64,000 nucleotides of DNA. Origin: Dactylorhiza incarnata. Lineage: Eukaryota; Streptophyta; Magnoliopsida; Asparagales; Orchidaceae. Shown piece by piece: positions 35,233-47,200 of the stretch. The position numbers and the translations under genes were made by a program. Where the stretch lies: assembly GCA_033032865.1 (NCBI GenBank), contig JAWHQI010000228.1:2022501-2086500 (forward strand), read 5' to 3'. Under the pieces are notes generated by a model that worked only from the letters and a program-made list of their open reading frames with translations, did not search any database and was not told the origin of the DNA. Position 1 is the first letter of the stretch; each line of letters opens with the position of its first letter.

Positions 35233-37140
35233 CCAAGTGGTCGATCCCATTGTATAGGTGGACGCCTTAGGTACCCAGATTTGTTTGACATTAACTTTTC
35301 CTTTCTTCCAACATGAGCCCGAGATGTGACCAAATCGATGACATTTGGCACACACAATGAATGGTGAGGAACCATTTTTTAATGGTTTCTCTGGACTCTT
35401 GCTGGTGGAAACATCTTTATGTGTGGACTTAGAAAAATTTTCATTTTGAAAAACAGGTTTTCTGAACCTAGAGTTGTCGCTGGTTCCGACAGCAGCTGTC
35501 GGAAAGTATCCTAGCCCAAATTTTGCTGTCCCATGGAATTGGTTGGCTAAAAGCATATCCAGAGATTTTTTTCCAACACCAAATTTTCCAATTGCCATGT
35601 TTAACTCATTTACTTTGGACTTTAAAATTGAATTTTCTTTTACTATCATGCCACATCTATTTGCAACACTTTTCTTATAATTCTCTAATTGAGAATGAGA
35701 GATTTTAACAACTTTTTCTAAATCCTTTTTCTCTTTTAGAAGTTGATCAATTTTTTGATCGGACTTAGAAATAGTGTTTTCAAGTTCTTTTATCCTTGTC
35801 GAAGAGTGATCACACTCTTGACAAATTTCCTTCTCGTTCCCAATAGATTTCAAATCATTTGATAACTTTTTATTTACTTTCAAAAGAACTTTGTTTTCAG
35901 ATTTTAAAAAATCAATTTGTTTTAGGCTTTTATCCAAAAATTTGCAAGTTTTCATAAATTCAGAATATACATCTTCATAAGATGGAGGAGTTACCTCAGT
36001 ATCGCTTTGGACACTGCAATCGTCGTCAGATGACGCATTTTCTTTCCCCATCAAGCAGACATTTGCCTCCTCTTCCTCCTGTGTTGAGGAATCACTTTCT
36101 TCACCAGACGAAGAATCATCCCAAGTCTCTGCCTTTAACACTTTCTTCTTGTAACTTTTATCGTGCCTCTTTGCTTTTTGCTCTTTCAGATACTTTGGGC
36201 ACTTGCTTCTGATATGACCAATCTTCTTGCAATGGTAGCACTCCAGTAGCGGACGCTCCTCTTCATTCTCCATTTTTCCTTTGCCTTTCTGGTAGGCAAA
36301 ATCGTTCTTTTTGAAAAATCTCTTAAATGAATTTCTCCTCTCCGGATTTCTCAAAAACTTCTTAAAGTTCCTCACAAACAGTCCTTCCTCATCTTCCTCA
36401 CTTTCTTCAGATTCAGTTTCAACTTCTTTTTTAGATTTCAACGCCAAGCTTTTCTTTTTGGGCTCCAAATTGTACTCTTGGCTTTGAATCTTCAACTCTA
36501 CTTCATGGGTTTTTAGATTCCCAATGAGGCTCTCTAATTGTAAGGTCTTAAGATCATGTGACTCAGAAATTGCAGTCACTTTAGGATTGAACTTTGGGGG
36601 AAGTGATCTTAAGATTTTCCTCACTAAATCTCCATTAGAGAAAACCTTACCCAACACCTTTGAATCGTTCACGATTTTAGTAAATCGTGTGTACATTGTA
36701 TCAATTTGTTCATCCACCTCCATTTTGAATCTTTCGAATTCTGACTCCAGTTGAAATAGCTTTGAATCCTTTACCTGCGAAGTACCTTCATGAGTGATTT
36801 CTAAAAGATTCCAAATTTCATATGCAGTATCACAAGCACAAACTCTATTAAATTCAGTGCGATCAAGTGCGCAAAATAAAGCATTCATGGCTTTTGCATT
36901 GTTTTTACATCTTAATTTATCATTGTCATCCCACTTGTCTTTGGGTTTGGCCATAGTTACATCTCCTACAACAATTGTTGGAGAAGAATAACTCATCTCG
37001 ACCATATTCCAAACTTCCATGTCGAGAGCTATTAGAAAACACCGCATTCGGGTTTTCCAATAGTTATAGTCCGTGCCCGTAAAAAGTGGTGGCCTACTAA
37101 TTCCTTGCCCCTCAACGAACGTGTGATCGTTGTGCGCCAT
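35200..37140 (-). CDS. Sire2 gag
   Basis: The ATG at 37138-37140 gives a 646-residue protein; the upstream in-frame extension has no ATG matched in Sire1. It has an N-terminal EGQGISRPPLFTGTDYNYWK segment, a UBN2-type gag core (~80-215), a basic/acidic linker, a CCHC knuckle CYHCKKIGHIRSKC (~300-314), a long coiled-coil region (~380-540) and a second knuckle CAKCHRFGHISGSC (~596-610). It would form the virus-like particle and bind the element RNA. The frame ends at TAG 35200-35202 and pol continues in the same frame. A palindrome in the Sire2 motif family lies in the coding sequence at 35484-35504. Intact. Confidence 0.9.
   Translation of the reverse strand: MAHNDHTFVEGQGISRPPLFTGTDYNYWKTRMRCFLIALDMEVWNMVEMSYSSPTIVVGDVTMAKPKDKWDDNDKLRCKNNAKAMNALFCALDRTEFNRVCACDTAYEIWNLLEITHEGTSQVKDSKLFQLESEFERFKMEVDEQIDTMYTRFTKIVNDSKVLGKVFSNGDLVRKILRSLPPKFNPKVTAISESHDLKTLQLESLIGNLKTHEVELKIQSQEYNLEPKKKSLALKSKKEVETESEESEEDEEGLFVRNFKKFLRNPERRNSFKRFFKKNDFAYQKGKGKMENEEERPLLECYHCKKIGHIRSKCPKYLKEQKAKRHDKSYKKKVLKAETWDDSSSGEESDSSTQEEEEANVCLMGKENASSDDDCSVQSDTEVTPPSYEDVYSEFMKTCKFLDKSLKQIDFLKSENKVLLKVNKKLSNDLKSIGNEKEICQECDHSSTRIKELENTISKSDQKIDQLLKEKKDLEKVVKISHSQLENYKKSVANRCGMIVKENSILKSKVNELNMAIGKFGVGKKSLDMLLANQFHGTAKFGLGYFPTAAVGTSDNSRFRKPVFQNENFSKSTHKDVSTSKSPEKPLKNGSSPFIVCAKCHRFGHISGSCWKKGKVNVKQIWVPKASTYTMGSTTWVTRSLLSSSF
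35484..35504. repeat. Palindrome inside Sire2 gag
   Basis: TTCCGACAG and CTGTCGGAA are separated by CAG, a perfect 9-base inverted repeat. It encodes residues just after FGLGYF, the same codon position as the Sire1 gag palindrome. Confidence 0.8.
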
Positions 37141-37175
37141 TACTCCCGGTGGTAAAACCGTTTTGGAGTAACCTC

Positions 37176-37187
37176 CCTCTGATACCA
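37176..37187 (-). promoter_or_regulatory. Sire2 primer-binding site (tRNA-iMet)
   Basis: The minus strand reads TGGTATCAGAGG two bases inside the 5' LTR. Confidence 0.9.
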
Positions 37188-37189
37188 CG

Positions 37190-38357
37190 TGTTGGATCTT
37201 GAGGCGCCCTTAGAGGGGGGGTTGAATAAGGGCCTTTTTGAAAATATGATTTTTACTTAAGAATTTTAAAACAACTTTTACTTTTCTAAAAGTTACTTAT
37301 AAAAATTTCAAACTAATGTAATTTTTAGAATAAATTCAAACACAAATTTCTAAGTTAAAGATTAAACAACCATATTTGCAATTAAAGAAAAAGTCATAAC
37401 TTTATAATTATGAAAATCACATACAAATAATATGATCTTAACAATGCTTAAGATCAAGGCACAAATATGATAATAACCCTTTTACAATTTGTGTTTACCA
37501 ATCCTTCTCCCAAGGATCGGAAGGTTATCACTTGTCTCTCTCTAGACCAAGCCCAAGCCTATCCTCTAGATCTTCCCAAGATCTAGACGTAGCACACAAG
37601 GCTACGATTTCCCACCAAGCCACGCAAGGACTTAGACGCTCCACACAAGGAAGCGATTTTCCCCTAAGCCGCGCAAGGACTTAGACATCACGCACAAGGA
37701 GACGATTTCCCTACCAATACAAAATGAAATGTATATAAATGAAAATACAATATGAAAAGAACAACTCCCTAGAAATTTAGATCTCTGAAAGGAAGGTTGA
37801 AGCCTCGAGATGATCGTTGATGAAGAAGCGCGCCCGATCTCGTCTTCAATCTCAAACCTTCTAAGCACAAATGGGAGTTGATGAGGTTCTGGAGCTCTCT
37901 GGTTCGTATGCACTCAGGGAGGGACTTGAAATTATCAATGCTTGGAATGCACGAACAAAAGGACCCAATATATAGAAATTCACTGTCGTCTGGGCGACAT
38001 CGGCTGTCGGAATTTCCGACAGCGCTATACTGCCGCTCGTAGTGCTGTCGTGCGGGCAGTTGTTGTAACCTCCGAGCTGTCGCCTGGGAGACATTGATGT
38101 CGGATTTCCGACAGCGCAAAACTGCCGCTCGTCGTGTTGCTGTAGGGGAAGTTGTTGTAACTTCTCTGCTGTCGCCTGGGCGACATCAGCTTTCGGAAAA
38201 TTCCGACAGTGAAAATTTCATACTCTCAAATTGAGCTCCAGCAGAATTGTGAACATCTCATACCTGTTACCTGCACACCATTAATAAAAATAGAATCAAA
38301 TACAAACGGGACTTTGTTATTATCAAACCGGAAGAGTGTGAAACGCATGCTCCAACA
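37190..38357 (-). repeat. Sire2 right (5') LTR
   Basis: This 1168-base LTR runs TGTTGGATC...CTCCAACA. The minus-strand TATA motif TATATA is at about 37969-37974 and the palindrome cluster is at about 37983-38209. Several palindromes carry single-base damage relative to the left LTR and the reverse, so neither LTR alone shows the ancestral set. Confidence 0.95.
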
Positions 38358-38676
38358 CCTCAGCCCAAAAGGGAGCAAGTAACAACAAGTATAAGAATGA
38401 AAGCTATTATGCAACATGAATAAATACTAGCCAAGAGTAAGCATAGATTTAGCATAATCAGCTTGAACAAGAACACAAGTTCACAAAAAAACAAGCCCAT
38501 AAACGGGGGCATCAAGCAATAAAGTTGCTGTATAAGGGAGTTCGGAGCCCAAAAGTATAAAAAGGCGCCGTGGTGGTGGCCTCATTGTCCTACCAACCAC
38601 TACTAAAAGAACTGTGATGGAGGACCACATTGTTCCCATTACCCATCCTTCCAGTTCAAAACAAATCCATCATTAT

Positions 38677-38975
38677 CCACTATGGTGGGGGCCTGACATA
38701 TCCACCCACACTCCAGTCTAAAAAGAATCCACTATGGTGGGGCCTGAAAATACTACCCACACTCTAGTATATAAGACCACTGTGGTGGGGTCCTGATAAA
38801 TCCACCCACACTCTAGTATAAAAGAAACCACTATGGTGGGGGCCTGAAATACCACCCAGACTCCAGTATAAAAGAAACCACTGTGGTGGGGGCCTAAAAT
38901 ACCACCCACACTCTAGTATATAAATCCACTGTGGTGGGGGCCTGATAAATCCACCCACACTCTAGTATAAAAGAA
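38677..38975. repeat. Tandem repeat, ~50-58-bp unit, about 6 copies
   Basis: Units contain CCACTGTGGTGGGGGCCTGA, ATACCACCCACACTCTAG and TATAAAAGAAA. Each ends in a TATA-like motif on the plus strand. The two ORFs across it on the minus strand are repeat by-products. Confidence 0.9.
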
Positions 38976-39439
38976 ATTATTCCAATTTATACTTATCACC
39001 AACATACCTGGTTTGGCATTCAAGGAGGGTTATACATGAGTCATGAAGGAATAAAAATTCCAAAAGAAAGAAACCCATGCTTTCACTTTTCTTAACCATT
39101 CAGATAGTAACCACATGATTAACCATATACCATGCACAAGCCAAGGGAAAATTACCTTGGATTACATGAGGAAACAATCCTATTAGTCATAATAGAAATG
39201 GTTGGGAGGCTCAAAATGCTAACTGGAGCCTAAAGAAACTGGATTAAAATGATTCCGTCGAATATTGGGATGATCCCGACGAATAACATATAACTTCATC
39301 TAAAGTCACAACAAATGAACTAAAAATGCTCGACATCAAACTTTATGATAACCGAGAATACCTTGGAAAAGAGGACTTAAATTATTGAGGAAACAATCCG
39401 AGATATGCAATGAAATCAACAGAAAGACATATCGAAACT

Positions 39440-39660
39440 CGACGGGAAGACTGAACAAAAGTCGACGGGAAGCTTCAAAGAAAAATCGGCTGGAAGAGGG
39501 TCTGTTCGACGGGACGGGAGCCCGAAAGATGGGACGGGAGCCCGATCGATGGGAGGTCCCATTGATTGTTTCTTAGAAGATCAACAAACCCAAACTTCCT
39601 GCTCTCTCCCGTCTATCGACGGGACTAGAGGACGATCGACGGGATGGGATGCCGATTTTA
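39440..39660. repeat. TCGACGGGA-rich irregular repeat in LTR H
   Basis: TCGACGGGA or a near form occurs about seven times with GGGACGGGAGCCCGA phrases. The related LTR J has the same core at 41323-41540. Confidence 0.7.
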
Positions 39661-40193
39661 ACTTAGGATTCTACAAAATTTCTTCCAACCACCAAAACAT
39701 TCCACCAGAGCTCAAACTCAACTTCAAAACACATGAAAAAAAACTTCAGAAGAAATAAACAAACACTCTTAAGAAGAGTAATCTTTTCTAAACCAAGGGA
39801 ATGAAGATTTTTGCATGAACAACATCCAATTAGCATAATTAAAGTTTAAGAGGGTATGAAAGATTATTTGTACAGGTGAAAGAAATGGAGAAATATACAA
39901 GTAAGCTCAAAATGTTTGGCCTAAAGCTTGCATACCAAGCAGGCATCTTAACAGTCAGGGGAAAAAGACATCAAATTGAGTAATTTATGATAAAGAGGAT
40001 TACAACCTCTTAACATAAGAATTTAAGCACAGAATGAGAAAATTATTAGCCATACAAATTAAGACTTTAGTTGGAATCAAGAAAACCAAACAAGATCCAC
40101 AAGGGAAAAACAACAGTCACTAACCTAAACTCAACAGGTTAGGCATACAAGAAATAAGGGGAGGACTGAAATGAAGGACTTTAAGTCACACAG

Positions 40194-41545
40194 TGTAAGA
40201 CCCCCCCTCCCGGAACATAAGACACGGACGAGGGGAGTCCTATGCCGAGGACAGCCATCTTGCGGTAGTGCCAGCGCATGGGCTATCCCCCTCCACAAGA
40301 CGCCTATACTTCCGGCTATTCTCAAATATAATCATGCCAACCCATCAATAATACAAAAACAACAGAAGCCATTTATTCAAAACTAAGTAATAATGTCCAT
40401 TACAGTACAAAAGAATAGGTATCTACATAAGCCCTGTTAAACATATGAGTACAAACTTGCCCTAAGGCTACATCCCAAACACTCGTTAACAACTATCATG
40501 GACGGTAGAGAAGGTATCATCGTCGCAGGCCCTATCACCCTGGCTTAGCTGTCCTTCTGTATCGTACATTGTTGTTCCACCTGAGGGTGCTCCTAAAATA
40601 GGGGTGTAATAACTGTTAGTCATAAAGACTAAGTGGCTTCACATCCTCTTCCCCGACGACTCCAAGGCACTGGGCAGAAGGGATTGAAGATAAGCTGCAA
40701 TATAAAAACAGTATTAGCAAGAGCAGGTGACAGTAGTGAGGGTACAATCTTAGTAATCCTATATCAACAGTAGAAATAAAGCTAATTAGCATCCTAGGCC
40801 CCCAACAACCGGGCCCTCAACATTTCACCGTATGATATAACCATATGTTATAACCCGCATCAATCCATCAATGCTACCCATACCAAGTTGTTATAACTCT
40901 TGTGTGGTGGCGTGCGTATAAGATAAAATTACTCTATGAGACCCTGCAGGACTACTTGTGAGTATAGAGACATATTCATATCTTACTAAATAAGTAAGCC
41001 CAACTTATCATCAATATTCAATTCGCGTGCTCAATTCACGGCATTTTTCCAAACCCTTGAAGTCATCACCCATATTGAGTGGTTATTACAAATCTAATCA
41101 TCTGATAGATTATCAACGATGTGAGCATTTATATAAACATGTCCTTTAAATTCCTCATTCAATTATGCATCGAAATGCCCCATTTCAGAATCATAATATT
41201 CATTTACACCTCACCCAATTGACATGGGAATCCAGGAACTCCTACCATCCAAAGGGGGAGAACCTGAAATTTTCTGTTTGCTAACGGTGGCGGTAGCGCT
41301 GCCGCCAAGCGTTGGTAGTCCCGACGACACACCTTCCCATTGATGTCGACGGGAAGCTCACCCTTCCCGTTGATGTCGACGGGAAGCTAACCCTTCCCGT
41401 CGACTGCAAGGGGTTTACGGGAAGTTGGCCCTTCTCGTCGACTGTAAGGGGGTCGATGGCAAGTTAGCCCTTCCCGACGACTGTAAGGGGGATTAAGAAA
41501 AGTTAGCCCTTCCCATCGACACCAGTCCTTCCTGTCGACACTAAA
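40194..41545 (-). mobile_element. Gypsy LTR 'J', left part
   Basis: The segment starts TGTAAGACCCCCCCTCCC and matches the inverted LTR at 1-1168. No primer site precedes it, so it is a left (3') or solo LTR on the minus strand, apparently inserted in H. It is interrupted at 41546 by element I. A conserved LTR block (about 40625-40770: CTCCAAGGCACTG...GAGCAGGTGACAG) also occurs in element G (19880-19960). Confidence 0.65.
41323..41540. repeat. CTTCCCGTCGAC minisatellite in LTR J
   Basis: Five or six irregular units of about 35-40 bases contain CCCTTCCCGTCGA and TCGACGGGAAG, which are complementary to each other, so the array can fold on itself. Confidence 0.8.
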
Positions 41546-44128
41546 TGTCACAACCCGCATTTTCTCAGCAATTAGAAATATCAGAGTAGAGAGAATACGC
41601 GTGATGATGCCACGTCATGCAGGAGACAACTACAGACGCTCAGGCGGAAACCTAATTCTTATTCATTACAAAACGGGTTTTCATGATGATTCATTATTTG
41701 AAATCACTTATTAGGTTTGGGTTAAGGACTGTGTCTCTCAGTTAGTGGATAAACTAGTCCACAGAAGAAAATATATATGTAAAATTTGCAGCGGAAAAAG
41801 TACTTGGTTTGGTTCAATTAAGGTCCTATATGCACGTGATGTCTACACGTAAAGGAAATGATATGCACATATCTAAATTTAGATTTTGGTATTAATATAC
41901 TTGTATGTGACTTAAATATAAGGATTTGATCAATCAAATATGCGATGAGGATGGAAGAAAATCATTTTTTATAACTACAATGCACCTAGGCATAAATCTT
42001 TCCCAGAGAGCAAGATATACGAGATCGAAAAGTAGTGGCAATAACTAGCAAGTAAACTACAATGCAACAAAGAGAGGCACAATGGGCGTCAACAACCTGA
42101 CACCAACCCATTGGCTTCAAACTAGCATGTATGAACACAAGAAGAAAACTAACTACTACTACCTTGCAGCAGCGGGGTAAGACAACAGCTACAACTCCCA
42201 AGGTTTCCGAACTATGCCTCTAGCTGCTACAACTCAGCACCTGAGGCATTCAATACAAACAAAGAATGCCTCAGCAAGGAAAGCACAAGTGGCAGAAGAA
42301 CATAAAAGTTTTACGAAACATGGATAATATAAGGCTTAAGGGGTACCAACCCAAGCCAAACTTATAGAAAAGAAGCTCCAAAGCATAGAGCTAACCAACG
42401 GACCAAGAGCACCAATACCCTTTTTGAGATACAGGTAAAGTTCATTTATCTTGTTACTTCTATTTATGAGACTGATCAGCTCAAATTAAACGGGTGGCGG
42501 TCCTTTATCCACTGCCTACCCAAAAACCGCCCCACAGGACCACAGGCCAAGCCTGCTGTTCATGTCCCTTAAAATGGCCACCGTGCAAGGCTCAAATAAT
42601 TACCTACTGCCCCCCAAACACGGCCCACAAGACCACATGCCATGCCTGCTGTTCATGTACTTTATAATGGCCACCGTGCAAGGCTAAAGGCAGTAGATCT
42701 CATTAATTAATTTTAATTATCACACGAGACATAGCCCGAGAAACAACACCGGAAAACCCTAAGAACATGGTCATAAATGAAGAAAACGACCCAAAACATT
42801 GATCAGAAGGTTCAAGGATTTCTCCAGTAAAAGTTTGTATTTCCTGAGAAGAAGTCTGTATTTCCTGAGAAGAAGTCTGTATTTCTTGAGAAGAAGTTTG
42901 TATTTCCTGAGAAGAAGTCTGTATTTCCTGAGAAGAAGTCTGGATTTCTCGAGAAGCAGAAAAGATTTCTCGAGAAGCAGTCAGGATTTCTCGAGAAGCA
43001 GTCAGGATTTCTCGAGAAGCAGTCAGGATTTCTCGAGAAGCAGACAGGATTTCTCGAGAAGCAATCAGGATTTCTCGAGAAGCAGTAATGATTTCTCGAG
43101 AAGCAGTAATGATTTCTCGAGAAGAACTCTGTATTTCTCGAGAAGAACTCTGAATTTCTCGAGAAGAAGCAAAAAAAATGAAATTTTTGAGTAAAAACAG
43201 ATCATTTTCTTGACAGCAATTTAACAGTTAAGTATATAGGAGGAAGTTAAACGAATCAGGGGAGACCAATAAGGAGGATATAGGCTTTGCCTAGCAAAGC
43301 AAAAAATCACTGAATCACATGCTAGACCGCACATGACAACAAATCAACACAAGGAGTAACATTCCAACAAAAGAGAGAAGAAAAAAGGAATGTCACTTGC
43401 CTTAAACCTTCCAAACACGAAGTTCTCAGCTCCAAAAGCTATGGATCGGCTAAGAACTCACCATAGCACAAAAAACCTGAAACTTGCTGGGCCAAAAAGA
43501 GGAGTTAGGTAACTACCTTGACCCCAAAAATCCCAAGAAATAGGAAGCTCTTACCACTAGAACGAAGATCTCGCCGAGAGCTTTCCGATTCTACTCTCCG
43601 ATTTCGATCCCGTATACTATAGCTCTCGAATCGCCGGCCGGAAGAAATCCTCGGCGTGCCTCTCGTTCACGCAAGAACTCTGGTCGGCTCTTTGGAGAAG
43701 AAGAAGAATAGGGTCTTTTGTAAACTTTGGTATTTATATAAAACCCTAAATTCTTGATTAATTAATAAATAATTCTCTCATTCTATTTAAACTACGAGGG
43801 CAACTAAATCACCTCGGATTTTCATAAAATTTGCACCTAAACTGAAAATCGGCGCTACGAATCCAACGGCAGAGTCAGAATTCAACTCCGACGAGCCAAA
43901 CTCGAGATCAAAATTCTCGAAGCTGAAATCTCAATAATTATTCTAAATAACCCTGAGTTTTCCCCTTAACTCGAACGACGTGAAATCTCGCACGAGCAAC
44001 CTAAATTAGATACATTATCTAAGCTAAGACTCAAAACTAAAATTCGAAGGGTTGACGTAACGCCCTTACGCCAAAAATTACGACACAACGGGTACGTAAA
44101 TTTTTAACGAAAAACCAGGGCCGTTACA
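41546..44128 (-). repeat. Element I left (3') LTR
   Basis: This 2583-base LTR runs TGTCACAACCCGC...GCCGTTACA. The minus-strand TATA motif TATATAAATA is at 43731-43740, leaving a U3 of under 400 bases and an R-U5 of about 2.1 kb that contains the TTCTCGAGAA array. Confidence 0.85.
42820..43170. repeat. TTCTCGAGAA minisatellite (21-bp unit)
   Basis: About 17 units of 21 bases are seen. The first are TATTTCCTGAGAAGAAGTC; the later ones contain the perfect palindrome TTTCTCGAGAA followed by GCAGTCAGGA or GCAGTAATGA. The 131-residue ORF (FSRSSQD repeats) only reflects the 21-base period. Confidence 0.95.
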
Positions 44129-44150
44129 TTCAATCCCCTTAAAAGGAAGC
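44129..44150 (-). promoter_or_regulatory. Element I polypurine tract
   Basis: The minus strand reads TTTTAAGGGGATTGAA directly before the 3' LTR. Confidence 0.75.
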
Positions 44151-44231
44151 TTCGTCCCGAAACGTGAAATCCAACGATCACGTAAGATACAGAAAAAACA
44201 AAGATTCTAGACGGAAGATTTACCCGAAAAT

Positions 44232-47200
44232 CTAGGAGAAGAGGCTAGGATGAGTCTCTCTCAAGGCAGACTCCAACTCCCAAGTTACGCTCTCGACGCC
44301 CTGATTTCTCCAAAGAACTTTAACCATCGGGATCATCTTCTTCCGCAACACCCGCTCCCGAGTCTCCAAAATTCGAATAGGCTCTTCTACATAGGAAAGA
44401 TTGGGCTGCAATTGTGGCACTAAATAGAGAATAAATCGTTCACTACGTAAATACTTCCTCAACTGGCTCACGTGAAACACACCATGAACATCAGGGAATG
44501 AAGCAGGCAAGTCTAGTCTATAAGCTGACGCTCCGATGCGCTCCACAACCTGGAATGGTCCCACATACCGGGGGTCCAACTTATGGTTCCTTCCAAATCT
44601 CTTAACGCCCGGCATCGGAGAAACTTTCAAGAACACCATATCCCCAACAACGAATTCCAGGTCCACCCTTCTCCGATTGGCATACTTCTCATACCGCTCC
44701 TGGGTAATACGAAGCTTCTCGCGGATATGAGTCATGACAACATTCATTTATTCTAAAGCTTCTGGGCCTAACAACGGACTCTCACCAACCTCGGCCCAAA
44801 ACAAGGGAGTTCAGCAACGCCTCCCATATAGAGCCTCAAAGGGGGCCATCTGCAGACTTTCCTAATAACTGTTATTGTAGGCAAATTCCATCAACCCAAG
44901 ACGCTTATCCCAAGCTCCTCCATGATCCAAAATATAGCACCTGATCATATATTCCAAAATTTGATTCACTCTCTCCGTCTGACCATTGGTCTGAGGGTGG
45001 TAAGCGGTAGAGTATCTAAGGTCAGTACCCAAAGCTCCCTGCAAACTCCTTCAGAAGCGAGACATATATCTGGAATCCCGATCCGACACAATGCTCACGG
45101 GCACACCATTCAATCTGATGACTTCATTCAAATAAAGTTAGGCTATTTTCTCCATATAGTAGCCGATCTTAAAAGGCACAAAGTGAGTACACTTTGTCAA
45201 TTTGTCAACTATGACCCATACCGAATCGTGTCCTTCGGAGGATCTCGGTAAACCAGTAATGAAGTCCATTGAAATACTCTCCCACTTCAACTTAGAATAT
45301 CCAAAGGGTTCAGTTTACCTCCAGGCCTCTTATGATCTGCCTTAACGCGCTGGCAAGTAAGACATTATGAAACATACTTAGATATATCGTTCTTCATACC
45401 TGACCACCAAACGATCTGCTTCAGTTCTTTGTACATTTTCGTGGAACCAGGATGATAGGAAACACTTGAGTCATGCACTTCACTACAGATCTTTGCTCGA
45501 ATATCTTCTGATGCGGGAATGCAATATCTACCTCGATACATCAGGGTATCTTTATCATCGATTGAAAAGTCTGGTAATTCCCCTTTCTCGGTCCTATTTC
45601 GGAGATGCTGCAAGTCAGGATCTTCCTTCTGGTGCAGTCTCGTAAGGAAATCCAAGAAGTCTCTTCAGCTTCAAGACTCGAAGGTGCGGTAGTACTACCG
45701 ACTGAGATATCCATCAGCATAAACTCCTCCACTAAGGACTGCACAGAGAGATTGAAGACATGCGCGGACTTTCTACTCAGGGCATCGGCCACCACATTAG
45801 CCTTACCCGGATGATAAAGGATGTCAACTTCATAATCTGCCACATACTCCAACCATCTACGCTGGTGCAAATTTAGTTCTTTCTGGGTAAAGACATACTT
45901 CAGACTCTTATGATCCGTAAAAATCTTGCATGACACTCCATAAAGAAGATGTCTCCAAAGCTTTAAGGCATAAATTACTGCCGTAAATTCTAAGTCATGC
46001 TTAGGGTAATTCCTTTCATGAACTTTAAGTTGTCTTGACCCATAAGCAATCACCTTTCCTTCTTGCATCAGAACGCACCCCAGTCCAAAGAGAGATGCGT
46101 CTACATAAACTGCATACTCTACTCCCTCGATCGACAAAGCCAAGACAGGAGCACTGCACAAACGCCTCTTTAACTCCTGGAAGGCCGCTTCACAGGAATC
46201 ACTCCAAAAAAAAGATGCGTTCTTCTGGGTAAGCTTAGTCAGGGGTGCAGATAGCACCGAGAATCCTTGGACAAAATTCCTATAGTAACCTGCCAACCCT
46301 AAGAAACTCCTTATCTCCTTAGGCGTTGTAGGCGTCTTCCAGTCCAACACGGCAGAAATCTTTGCTGAGTCTACAGTAATTCCATCCTTGTTCACTACAT
46401 GACCCAAAAAGGACACCTGAGAAAGCCAGAACTCACACTTACTCAGCTTCGCATACAACTTGTGCTCTCTTAGAGTAGACAATACTAAGCGCAAATGCAT
46501 AGCATGCTCTTCGGCACTCCTGGAATACACCAACACGTCATCGATGAAAACTACTACTAAGTGATCTAAAAAGTCTTTGAACGCACGGTTCATCATGTCC
46601 ATAAACGCAAAGGGTGCATTTGTCAAGCCAAATGACATTACCAGGAATTCAAAATGACCATAACGGGAACGAAAGGCAGTTCGAGGGACGTCCGACTCAC
46701 GGATCCTCAACTGATGGTAACCTGATCGAAGATCAATCTTTGAAAATACTGAACTACCACGTAACTGATCAAACAGATCATCGATTCGCTGCAACGGATA
46801 TCTATTCTTGATGGTTACCTTATTCAACTCCCTATAGTCTATGCACAACCTCATAGAACCATCTTTCTTTTTCACAAACAACACTGGAGCTCCCCAGGGC
46901 GAAGAACTTGGTCTAACGAATCCATATTGCAACAGCTCATCTAACTGAGTTCGCAACTCTTCTAGCTCACGCGGGGCCATACGGTACGGTGCCTTGGCGA
47001 TAGGATGAGTACCAGGCTCAAGATCAATAACGAACTCCACATCTCTATAAGGAGGAAGACCAGGAAGACTGACAGGGAAGACATCAAGAAACTCTCGCAC
47101 CACCGGAACACCCTCGATACACGGCGAACCACTAACAGTTTCTAACACCGAAACAAGGTAAGCCAAGCAACCGTAATTTAACAGTTTTCGAACAAATACC

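Larger units (their letters stand above)
26128..38357 (-). mobile_element. Sire2: Sirevirus-type Copia retrotransposon with an antisense gene and nested insertions
   Basis: This 12.2-kb element is on the minus strand: 5' LTR (37190-38357), iMet primer site, gag (35200-37140), pol (32095-35199), a 3' region with an oppositely oriented gene (30.06-31.81 kb) and a hAT insertion (28387-29764), polypurine tracts, 3' LTR (26128-27294). Both gag and pol are open apart from one shared TAG. The LTRs differ by roughly 30 substitutions by eye, so the insertion is older than Sire1. Proteins are clearly related to Sire1, but LTRs and palindromes are unrelated in sequence. Confidence 0.9.
38363..40193 (-). 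mobile_element. Gypsy LTR 'H', right part
   Basis: This is the continuation of the LTR interrupted by Sire2: the phrase before the insertion (GAATACCTCA) and after it (CCTCAGCCC) share the duplicated CCTCA. The segment has no supported gene, two tandem-repeat zones, and is interrupted at 40194 by the start of LTR J. Its true right end is not identified. Confidence 0.6.

Noticed and set aside
38718..38958. Two minus-strand ORFs with repeated GPHHSGF phrases
   Set aside because: They are products of a 50-58-base tandem repeat in an LTR.
42799..43194. 131-residue plus-strand ORF with FSRSSQD repeats
   Set aside because: It follows from a 21-base tandem repeat, which keeps one frame open without coding selection.
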